NCBI GenBank assembly: GCA_910577735.1
Contig: CAJTOO010000037.1
Span: forward strand, 1 to 16,204
Direction: 5' to 3'
Source of the DNA: an uncultured Lachnospiraceae bacterium
Lineage (GTDB): Bacteria; Bacillota; Clostridia; Lachnospirales; Lachnospiraceae
Length of the DNA stretch: 16,204 bases
The notes below the pieces were generated by a model that did no database searches, was not told where the DNA came from, and saw only the letters and a list, made by a program, of their open reading frames with translations. Each line of letters opens with the position of its first letter. The first letter of the stretch is position 1. Both the position numbers and the translations under genes were made by a program. Below are positions 1 through 6,053 of the stretch, in pieces.

Positions 1-511
1 GGAAGGGATGGTCCTTGAAGGCGTGGAGCTCGGACAGCTTCAGGTAGACGATCTGCTCGTCACCGCGCCGGGGCGCCTCCTGGGGCTGTGCCGGTCCGGC
101 CTGTACGGGGGATTTTGGCTGTGGCGCCTGCCCGTCCGCTCCCGGCGGTGTCTTTGCCGGTTCCTGGGGCTGGGACGTTTTCTCTGCCCTGGCTTCCTTT
201 CCAGCCGGTGGGGATTTCTCCTTTTTCGCGGCCGCGGCTGTTTTCTGTCCCGCCTTTTCCTTCTTTGCCGCAGGCTCCTTCTTCGTGGGAACCGCCTTGT
301 CCTTTGCCTCTTTGGGAGGGCGGCCCTTCCGCTTCGGCGGTTCCGTCCCCTTTTCCTCCTTCTGCTTTGGGGCTGCCTCTTTCGTCCCTTTGGCGGCTTC
401 GGGCGCTTTCTGCGCCTTCCCCGGAGCGGGGGAGCCGCCCGCCTCGGGCTGCGCCGGATCTTTGTCCGGACCGTCTGAGCCAGTCAGGTTTTTCGATTTT
501 TCATCGGCCAT
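1..511 (-). CDS. ParB/Spo0J-family partition protein, N-terminal part (runs off the left edge)
   Basis: Open frame from the ATG at 509-511 to the window edge (170 codons, no stop), preceded by AGGAGG 7 nt upstream. It starts MADEKSKNLTGSDGPDKDP. About 125 residues of low-complexity Ala/Pro/Lys/Glu linker follow, including an AT-hook-like KRKGRPPK. The start of a ParB N-terminal domain then appears (EQIVYLKLSELHAFKDHPF). The domain assignment rests on the inverted copy at 13290-13692, which continues into typical ParB sequence (GVTQPAIVRPREDGGYEIV, then a MVEDNTNQREN stretch). ParB-like proteins of this kind occur in the partition modules of Tn1549-type ICEs, where they bind DNA; that link is from family knowledge. 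The basic linker probably binds DNA non-specifically (inference). The gene looks intact within the window. Confidence 0.8.
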   Translation of the reverse strand, partial: MADEKSKNLTGSDGPDKDPAQPEAGGSPAPGKAQKAPEAAKGTKEAAPKQKEEKGTEPPKRKGRPPKEAKDKAVPTKKEPAAKKEKAGQKTAAAAKKEKSPPAGKEARAEKTSQPQEPAKTPPGADGQAPQPKSPVQAGPAQPQEAPRRGDEQIVYLKLSELHAFKDHPF

Positions 512-543
512 TCGCAATACCTCCTTCTTGGTTTTCTGGCATG

Positions 544-574
544 AAAAAAGAGCTTGACCTCTCTTGTCAAGCCC
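544..574 (-). terminator. Intrinsic terminator-like hairpin 2 in the parB leader
   Basis: In the parB direction the stem is GGGCTTGAC/GTCAAGCTC (566-574 with 550-558, one G-U pair, 7-nt loop), followed by six T (A-run 544-549). It lies 33 nt upstream of the parB start. The right arm has a perfect 9-bp version. Confidence 0.7.
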
Positions 575-609
575 CGGTAGTTGGGTTGTCTCCTTTCCCT
601 GCGCCCATG

Positions 610-644
610 AAAAAACCGCCCTTCGTTGTGAAAGAGCGGTTTTT
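610..644 (-). terminator. Intrinsic terminator-like hairpin 1 in the parB leader
   Basis: In the parB direction the stem is AAAAACCGC/GCGGTTTTT (636-644 with 611-619), followed by a T-run. Hairpins 1 and 2 are tandem upstream of parB. They could insulate the gene from upstream transcription or act as attenuators. Confidence 0.7.
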
Positions 645-788
645 CAGTAGGTTGGCAGTCCATTATTTTGTTTTTTTATATGTATCCCTTTGTACACTGT
701 TGCAACAAATCTTTTATGAATTTTTTATAACTTATTTTTCCACTTGATAATTGATATGGTCATCTGCTGCCAATTTCAAACCCATGCT

Positions 789-950
789 CTACAAAGAATT
801 TCCGCAGCCAGAATCCGAATCTTCCGTTTCCAGCCTTTCCGCTGCTTTGCTTATCTCGTCAGCAAAGTTCTTATCCGCCACGTGCCCTTCTGTTTCTCTC
901 ATTCCATACATGGCAAGATACCCTGCCGCTCCTATTCCATTAATGTTCAT
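789..950 (-). CDS. Small 53-aa ORF, probable N-terminal relic of a Lachnospiraceae hypothetical family
   Basis: ATG at 948-950, TAG at 789-791. A purine-rich GGAG/AAAGGA stretch lies just upstream. The protein starts MNINGIGAAGYLAMYGMRE, continues through an acidic helical segment (DEISKAAERLETEDSDS) and ends CGNSL. The start resembles the N-terminus of hypothetical proteins I associate with Lachnospiraceae genomes (M-x-INGIG-A-GY, then a K/TAAE helix). Those are longer, so this may be a truncated remnant. The surrounding 740-1160 region otherwise holds only fragments. Function unknown. The family resemblance is from memory and unverified. Confidence 0.45.
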   Translation of the reverse strand: MNINGIGAAGYLAMYGMRETEGHVADKNFADEISKAAERLETEDSDSGCGNSL

Positions 951-1033
951 TTCCTTTAGACTCCATTATTTTTAATATTACGGCTCCTCTGTCAGTCAGA
1001 GCCGCCCCTGCTCTCTCTATAAGTCCGAGCAGT

Positions 1034-1084
1034 TTATTTCTCCATGCAAAGACATTTTATCCATGTTCCCCCGTAAAATTCCAT
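1034..1084 (-). pseudogene. Tiny degraded ORF remnant (16 codons)
   Basis: A good ribosome site (GAGGAGGTGAAGG) precedes the ATG at 1084, but the frame closes after MEFYGGTWIKCLCMEK. A second frame in the same stretch reads MDKMSLHGEINCSDL before a stop, so this looks like the frameshifted start of a lost gene. Only the ribosome site supports the call. The rest of 963-1160 holds nothing else I can recognise. Confidence 0.25.
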
Positions 1085-1162
1085 ACCGACCTTCACCTCC
1101 TCTCGCTGCTCCCCTATTCTTCAATCTGCCGGAACGTCGGGGATGCCTGCCCTGCCCTTGTA

Positions 1163-1330
1163 TTATATCTTCCCACAAGGCATTACGAACCCTGATAAGG
1201 GCAAAAATGAGGGGAACATTTGCAAGCCTTTATAGTTAGGTTTCCTATGTCCCGCAACAGAAGATGAAACATAATAATCAAAGTAGCTCAAAAGTTCTGC
1301 GATATCCCGCCTAAAAATTTCATCAGGCAT
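1163..1330 (-). CDS. Unrecognised short ORF (55 aa), possibly a fragment
   Basis: From the ATG at 1328-1330 the frame reads MPDEIFRRDIAELLSYFDYY and continues to a TAA at 1163-1165. An in-frame TTG at 1349-1351 would extend it by seven residues. No Shine-Dalgarno sequence and no recognised motif are seen. The end of the frame (around 1190-1215) shares a 13-bp TTTTTGCCCTTAT stretch with the 3' end of the DUF3788 relic at about 2165, which may reflect a shared degraded flank. It may be non-coding. Confidence 0.2.
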   Translation of the reverse strand: MPDEIFRRDIAELLSYFDYYVSSSVAGHRKPNYKGLQMFPSFLPLSGFVMPCGKI

Positions 1331-1384
1331 TGCACTAGGTAAATCTGTCAATGCTGCATACTTGCTTTCCTACAAGACAAAATA

Positions 1385-1415
1385 CCCATTGCATAAACAC
1401 AGTTTGTGCAATGGG
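1385..1415 (-). terminator. Terminator hairpin downstream of phd-doc
   Basis: CCCATTGCATAAAC (1385-1398) pairs with GTTTGTGCAATGGG (1402-1415): a 14-bp stem with one G-U and a 3-nt loop. In the doc direction it is followed by TATTTTGT. It lies 28 nt past the original doc stop and would end the toxin-antitoxin transcript. It may work in both directions. Confidence 0.7.
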
Positions 1416-1442
1416 TGTATTTCGCTCTCAAATGCCAAAGAC

Positions 1443-1814
1443 TTATTGTTGATGTTCAATAATCCATTGTAAGATTTCCTTTTCGCCAATGTTACCGGAT
1501 GCCAGTGCAAGAATTACATCACTTAACTCCTTTTAGCTGTAATGTTATCCATTCAATGCAAGAAAAACTAACATAACATGCGTACCAAGTCTTTTGTTTC
1601 CGTCCAGCATTGCATGATTTCTTACCAATCCAAAACAAAGCCGTGCCGCCTTTGCCTGAATGCTTGAATAAAGCTCTTTTCCGCCAAATGACTGAAACGG
1701 ATTATTTAACGCCAAATCCAGCATTCCCTCATCACGAATACCGTCACTTCCTCCAGTGGTTTTGATTAAACTTGTATGAAGTTTTAGTACTTGCTCCTTG
1801 CTTAAAATAATCAT
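1443..1814 (-). pseudogene. doc: Doc/Fic-family toxin of a Phd-Doc module, broken by two in-frame stops
   Basis: Doc toxins are Fic-fold kinases that phosphorylate EF-Tu (family knowledge). The open part (1545-1814, 89 aa) starts MIILSKEQVLKLHTSLI and has the Fic/Doc motif H67-A-M-L-D71-G-N73-K74-R75, with Met where Phe is usual. After ALNG there is a TAA (1545-1547) and, 12 nt on, a second TAA (1533-1535). The same frame then continues as KELSDVILALASGNIGEKE plus ILQWIIEHQQ to a TAA at 1443-1445. That is 123 codons in all, close to normal Doc length (about 125). The second stop fits CAA to TAA. Loss of the C-terminal helices probably inactivates the toxin, though the catalytic loop survives. 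The ATG overlaps the phd stop by 3 nt (ATGA), typical of the pair. The sequence-level evidence is strong; loss of activity is inferred. Confidence 0.85.
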
Positions 1815-2053
1815 TTGGCAAGAACCCCATATGCTTCCATATTCTGTTTTATTAATCGTTCAGATATTGCAAATACATCCTCATTACTGGCAACTTTTTC
1901 TTTTTCCGCTTTACTGAAATCAATAACCAGATATCTAGGCACATTATTTTTCAGAATAACCGCTGTTCCATGTTCGTCAACTACTTTAGCTACTTTTGAA
2001 AAATTTTGATTCGCTTCTGTAATTGAAATCATGGTGTTTGTATCTATTGTCAT
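1811..2053 (-). CDS. phd: Phd/YefM-family antitoxin
   Basis: 80-aa protein starting MTIDTNTMISITEANQNFSK. The N-terminal part (about 8-55: ISITEANQNFSKVAKVVDEHG, then an ILKNNVPRYLVIDF strand) is the Phd/YefM DNA-binding fold. The C-terminal 25 residues form the toxin-binding helix region (ISERLIKQNMEAYGV). The stop overlaps the doc start (ATGA), so the two are translationally coupled. GAGGTG lies about 8 nt upstream of the ATG at 2053. A well-formed promoter with a palindrome in its spacer lies just upstream, consistent with autoregulation by Phd. The antitoxin is intact while its toxin is broken, so it may persist as an orphan antitoxin or repressor. Confidence 0.88.
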   Translation of the reverse strand: MTIDTNTMISITEANQNFSKVAKVVDEHGTAVILKNNVPRYLVIDFSKAEKEKVASNEDVFAISERLIKQNMEAYGVLAK

Positions 2054-2079
2054 TTTATATACACCTCACTTTCACTTAT

Positions 2080-2108
2080 ATTATATGCAAATTCTAGCTA
2101 GAAAACAA
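2080..2108 (-). promoter_or_regulatory. phd promoter with palindromic operator in the spacer
   Basis: -10 TATAAT (2080-2085) and -35 TTGTTT (2103-2108), spacer exactly 17 bp. The perfect 12-bp palindrome TTCTAGCTAGAA (2092-2103) sits in the spacer and touches the -35. It is a likely Phd binding site, by analogy with autoregulated toxin-antitoxin operons. Confidence 0.7.
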
Positions 2109-2129
2109 CCTATTTCATATTCTCGATTA

Positions 2130-2624
2130 TTATACAACTGAAATCTGCCCTTGTAAACTGCCTATAAGGGCAAAAACAAGGGAAAGTACATAACAATTCA
2201 CTGTATGAGGCTTGAAAAGCCTTGAAAAATAAGGAGAGTTCAGGAATTTCATGTAATCATCAAAATTAGCCGTATTGGTCGGTTCAAACATAACCCATTT
2301 TCCGTCATGATAGGTTTTTGCCTCATCATATTGTCTGCAAACAACGTCAGAAAGAGTACCCCGTATTGCTTCAAATTTAGCTCTCTCATCTTTCCCAAAA
2401 ATAATCATGAAACCAACACAACTACTTTTTGCGTATAAGCTGCAAAGGGTTTTTCCCCCTCTGCGATATTTATACTCGTAAGTCCAATTCTTACCACCAG
2501 CATTCCATAACCAATCCATATCGTATTTTTCGTCAATAGCCAAACATAACGCCTGCCAAACTTCAAACAAGGATTGTCCAAGTAATTCCGTCATAATTGA
2601 TTAAGATGGTATATTTTCGAGCAT
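2130..2624 (-). pseudogene. DUF3788-family protein with an in-frame stop at codon 8
   Basis: A strong ribosome site (GGAGGAGATATT) precedes the ATG at 2622-2624. That frame reads MLENIPS, TAA (2601-2603), then SIMTELLGQ and on through the DUF3788 signature (LWNAGGKNWTYEYKYRRGGK, LCSLYAKSSCVGFMIIFGKD, KTYHDGKWVMFEP). The downstream ATG at 2594 has no ribosome site, so the natural start is the upstream one and the gene is interrupted; CAA to TAA is the simplest cause. The last 40 residues (after FDDYMKFL) differ from what I remember of the family, which ends in a short basic tail, so the 3' end may also be replaced. DUF3788 function is unknown. Re-initiation at 2594 could still make most of the protein. 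Confidence 0.75.
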
Positions 2625-2640
2625 AATATCTCCTCCGCAA

Positions 2641-2757
2641 TTATCGTTCCAGCGATTTCTCAATTTTCCATTTCTGCCCTTTCAAGTCATTCTACTTCTG
2701 TCTGTTTTTTATGTCGATATCGTCAAGCGGCAGTCGGCAGAACTCTGCTTTTGTCAT
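2641..2757 (-). pseudogene. Small ORF remnant with an in-frame amber codon
   Basis: One frame runs from the ATG at 2755-2757 (MTKAEFCRLPLDDIDIKNRQ, then K), through a TAG at codon 22, and on as NDLKGQKWKIEKSLER to a TAA at 2641-2643. The second half looks coding-like, and the TAG could be a mutated CAG or TGG. It ends 17 nt upstream of the DUF3788 start. No ribosome site is visible before the ATG, so the true N-terminus may be lost. Function unknown. Confidence 0.3.
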
Positions 2758-2790
2758 TTATATCATTCTATCTGGTTTATTACAATAATT

Positions 2791-4367
2791 TTAAAATGTT
2801 TTCCGTATTTTCCCCACATCCAGCATCTCAAGGTCCCCCGCCAGTTCTACCAACTCTGCCTCCAGACAAAACAAATCTACTGCTGTAGCAAAAAAATCCA
2901 GTATCACATTTATAGCAACTGCAATCATAATGGCCTGGGCAGGGATTTCAAGCTGTAAAAGCAGAATCGTATAGCAGGCAAGAGCGCCTCCGGGAATGGG
3001 CGGTGTAGCCACAGCCAGCACTACCGCAATGATCAGCGCTGTAATCAGCCATACCGGGGATATCTTCACACCATAAATCTCCGCCATACAAATTCCCATT
3101 ACAAAATATAAAATAAAAAATCCCGGCATGAATACCACCTGACCAAGAGGAACCCCGATATTTACAATTTTTTTATCAATCCCCAGTTTTTCCTCGCACA
3201 CTTTCCTATTCTCCAAAAATGCGGCGGCAGAAGAAGCTGTTATCAAACCGATCATAAAAACTGGAAAAACTTTTTTCAGGAAGACTGCCATAGAAACTTT
3301 TTTACGAATGCATACAAGACCTGTATAAACTGCCATAAGAAAGACATCCCCAAGCAGCATAACCGGCAGTACTTTATAGGCTTTCAGCAATACAGAAAAG
3401 TTTTTGCCAAGAATCATATTGAAAAGACTGCCAAAAATGAAAACGGGGACAAAAGCACTGATATTTTCCATGATTAGTAATATAATGGCATTTGCCTGTT
3501 CTAAAAATAGCGAAACAATCGCAGCCCTGTTCCCTAGAATCAGCATTGCCATCCCTGCAAGGACAGCAAGAAAAATAATCTGTAAAGGATTTCCCTCCAA
3601 AAAAGGCGTAAAAAAATTGTCCGGTACAATTCCAAGAACCATTTCCAGAAGTTCTGAAAGCCGAAAGGAACTGCTGCCGCTGCCTGCAAGAGGAAATAAA
3701 GGCAGGATGGCAATACCGAATACTGTCGTAAAAATCAGCGTCATCCATAAAAACCTGCTGATCATCCGCTTTCCGACTTTTCCCAGCGTTGTAATATCCC
3801 CAATATTATAAATACCGCCTGCCACCGACAAAAATATCAGAGGCCCTGCAACAGCACTCAACAGCCCCATAAATGTGTCAAAAACAGGGGTAATCATTTC
3901 CTCTGAAAGAAAATTAACAGTTTTTTCCGGTAGAAAACTGCTTACCATACCGCAAAAAAGGCCAGTATCACTGCTGCCAGCAGCGATACTGCAGGAGATA
4001 ATTTTTTCTTTTTTAATGTAAAGGTAAGGTAATTGACTCCGTTTTTGAACTGCCATGTGGGAATTTCTCCCATACCTGAAAGGATGCCTTTCATGATAGT
4101 GCTCTCTTCGCCGCCATCCGTATGCACCACATCGTTTCTTTCTCCCGGAATAGAAAAACTGGCATACAGACGGTTTATCCGCTTTCTGCACTGAAATTGA
4201 AAAGTCCCCTTTGTGCCAATAGTTTCCTGATATTTCAGCAATATCTCTTCCACAGCCAGTCGTGTACGGAGAATGTCCCTTTTTTCCCCATTGGCGCGTT
4301 CACAAAATGTCTCTACTTCATGACACGCCACATCTATATCACGATTTGTCAGGGTATAATCCTTCAT
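2791..4367 (-). pseudogene. SDF-family (dicarboxylate/amino acid:cation) symporter with N-terminal GHKL-like domain; frameshifted
   Basis: Start ATG at 4365-4367 with TAGGAG 6 nt upstream. Residues 1-117 are a degenerate GHKL/RsbW-like domain (RDILRTRLAVEEILLKYQE; PTWQFKNGVNYLTFTLKKKK). TM1 then begins, but the frame ends AAVILAFFAVW-stop at 3942. The symporter continues in the -1 frame from CGMVSSFLPEKTVNF to the stop at 2791. The shift lies at a six-T run (A-run 3954-3959); one extra T restores an alignment with the neighbouring intact paralogue (ILAFLCAGVCSFLPES). The membrane part has ASSAAAF (HP1) and TPPIPGGAL (HP2). In the last core helix (NVILDFFATAVDLF) the Arg that binds acidic side chains in GltPh-type carriers appears to be Ala. 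It is last in the operon, 54 nt after the paralogue. Possible explanations are a pseudogene, slippage at the T-run, or a sequencing error. Confidence 0.8.
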
Positions 4368-4380
4368 TTCAAACTCCTAA

Positions 4381-4416
4381 AAGATTAAATCCGTTCATGC
4401 GGTACTGTTTAATCTT
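4381..4416 (-). promoter_or_regulatory. Intercistronic hairpin abutting the ribosome site of the second symporter
   Basis: AAGATTAAA (4381-4389) and TTTAATCTT (4408-4416) form a perfect 9-bp AT-rich stem with an 18-nt loop. It lies between the two symporter genes, and its 3' arm ends about 2 nt before TAGGAG. It may be a weak terminator, an RNA processing site or a translational control element. Confidence 0.45.
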
Positions 4417-4421
4417 GTCTT

Positions 4422-5999
4422 TTATTTCTTTTCTCTCAGTTTTCTCACATCCAACATATCAAGACCGGCAGCCAGTTCCACAAGTTCCGCCTGCAGACAG
4501 AACAAGTTCACCGCTGTAGTAATAAATTCCAGTATTACATTGAGGGCAATCGTGACCGCTACAGCCTCCATGGGAATCTTAAGCTGGATAAACAAAATCG
4601 TATAACAAGTCAGCGCACCGCCGGGAATAGGAGGCGCTGCAACCGCAAGCACAATGGTAATGAGACAGGCCGTAGCCAGCCACACCGGTGAAACCGTCAC
4701 GCCATAGATTTCAGCCATACAAAATCCCACCGCCAGAAACATAATGGAAACCCCCGGCATAAAGATAACCTGCCCTAAAGGGATACCAAAATTAACTATC
4801 CTTCTGTCAATTCCAAGATCTTTTTCACAGCACTCCATATTCACCCCAAATGCTGCAGAAGAAGATGCCGTGGTTAATGCAATCAGAAAAGTGGGCATCA
4901 TCTTTTTCAGCAATACCCGGAGCTGCACCTTCCTCCTTGTGCATACTAGCACAAGATACACTGCCAGAAGAACAGCATCTCCCATAAGCATTACCAGAAC
5001 CACCTTATAGGCAGAAAGAATTACCGAAAAATTGTTACCCAGTATCATACTTAAAATACTGCCGAACACAAACACGGGAACAAAAGAACTGACTGCCTCC
5101 ATAATAAGCTGTATCATATAATTGGACTGTTCCACAAAGGCCGCGGCAATGGTAGCTTTGTTTCCCAGAATCAGCATTGCGATTCCGATTAAAACTGCCA
5201 CAAAAATAATCTGCATAGGATTCCCTTCTGTAAAAGGCGTAAAGAAGTTGCCTGGTACAATATCCAGAACCATTTGAAACAATTCAGAAAAATCAAACTT
5301 CCCCCCGTCTCCGGTTTTAAGAGAAAAAAACGGCATGACCACCACACATACGGACAGTGTCAGAAGAATCGTCATCAGCATAAATCGTCCAATCATCCTC
5401 TTTCCGATTCTGCCCATCGTTGCCGTATCCCCAATGCTGTATATTCCCCATACAACTGAAAGAAACACCATAGGACCTGCAATGGCTGATAAAAATCCCA
5501 TAAAGCGGTTAAATACCGGGCTGATAATCTCATTTGCAAGAAAAGTCCTGAAACTCTCTGGCAGGAAACTACACACACCAGCGCACAAAAAAGCCAGTAT
5601 TACGGACAGTGCCAGCGAAGCCATCTGAGAGCGTTTCTTCTTTTTGGGATAAAATATAATAAGATTCTCTCCATTTTTGTACTGCCACGCGGGTGCAACC
5701 CCCATATTGGCAAGCAGTCCCCGCAGTATCTGGCTCTGTTCTTCCTCCCCTGTATCAAAAGGATCGACCCTTTCTCCGGGCAGGAAAAGTTCCAGACGGA
5801 TGCGATTAAGACGTTTGCTATATTTTTGTGCAAATACTGCCTCCACACCGAAAGCTTCCTGGTACTTTAACAGCGTTTCCTCCACTGCAAGCCGGATTTG
5901 GATAATATTTCTGGCATCAACGTCCCATTCTCCAAGCGTCTTTTCTGCAAGACTGCTTGCCTGCGCAATATTTTCATTATTTAATTTCATCTCTTCCAT
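4422..5999 (-). CDS. SDF-family amino acid/dicarboxylate:cation symporter with N-terminal degenerate GHKL-like domain
   Basis: 525 aa, about 100 more than usual for the family (roughly 400-430), because of an N-terminal extension. Residues 1-118 resemble a GHKL/RsbW-type ATPase fold (NIIQIRLAVEETLLKYQE in the N-box position), but lack the N-box Asn and any DxGxG box. ATP binding is therefore doubtful. A basic KKKKR (119-123) precedes TM1. The transporter part has about eight membrane helices, hairpin motif TTASSSAAF (HP1) and APPIPGGAL (HP2). The last core helix (NVILEFITTAVNLF) aligns with the GltPh segment carrying Asp394/Arg397; here they read Glu and Thr. Thr occurs at the Arg position in neutral amino acid carriers of the family, so a neutral substrate is a cautious guess. 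Start M1 is preceded by GGAAAT; an ATG three codons in is possible. It lies 54 nt after the ABC ATPase and is co-directional. Confidence 0.88.
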   Translation of the reverse strand: MEEMKLNNENIAQASSLAEKTLGEWDVDARNIIQIRLAVEETLLKYQEAFGVEAVFAQKYSKRLNRIRLELFLPGERVDPFDTGEEEQSQILRGLLANMGVAPAWQYKNGENLIIFYPKKKKRSQMASLALSVILAFLCAGVCSFLPESFRTFLANEIISPVFNRFMGFLSAIAGPMVFLSVVWGIYSIGDTATMGRIGKRMIGRFMLMTILLTLSVCVVVMPFFSLKTGDGGKFDFSELFQMVLDIVPGNFFTPFTEGNPMQIIFVAVLIGIAMLILGNKATIAAAFVEQSNYMIQLIMEAVSSFVPVFVFGSILSMILGNNFSVILSAYKVVLVMLMGDAVLLAVYLVLVCTRRKVQLRVLLKKMMPTFLIALTTASSSAAFGVNMECCEKDLGIDRRIVNFGIPLGQVIFMPGVSIMFLAVGFCMAEIYGVTVSPVWLATACLITIVLAVAAPPIPGGALTCYTILFIQLKIPMEAVAVTIALNVILEFITTAVNLFCLQAELVELAAGLDMLDVRKLREKK

Positions 6000-6053
6000 A
6001 GTTTTTCTTTTATTTCCAATTTAATATTTTTTAATTTCAACCTCTTTTTTAAT

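Larger units (their letters stand above)
1..705 (-). repeat. Left arm of a large inverted repeat (parB leader and 5' part)
   Basis: Positions 1-705 match the reverse complement of 13034-13352, except that the right arm lacks 386 bp of the parB linker. The inner edge is sharp: beyond the shared core GTTGCAACAGTGTACAAAGG the two flanks are unrelated. The outer end is cut by the window edge, so the true repeat may be longer. The two arms face each other across about 12.3 kb of cargo, so recombination between them would invert the cargo. Confidence 0.9.

Noticed and set aside
8..747. Plus-strand open frames (156 and 219 aa) over the left parB copy
   Set aside because: Composition is repetitive Arg/Leu/Phe or Pro/Ser, as expected opposite a GC-rich Ala/Pro/Lys linker. 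The minus frame has a ribosome site and a recognisable domain.
1385..1415. CRISPR repeat or attachment site
   Set aside because: A single hairpin with a 3-nt loop and a T-rich tail after an operon, better explained as a terminator.
1443..2757. Genetic code with TAA/TAG read as glutamine
   Set aside because: All intact genes here end normally at TAA, TAG or TGA, and the readable-through stops occur only in genes that look like decaying relics.
2791..4191. Symporter read as a 466-aa protein starting at 4191
   Set aside because: Its first 75 or so residues are the wrong frame of the GHKL-like domain (basic, aromatic-rich). The real start is at 4367, with a frameshift at 3954-3959.
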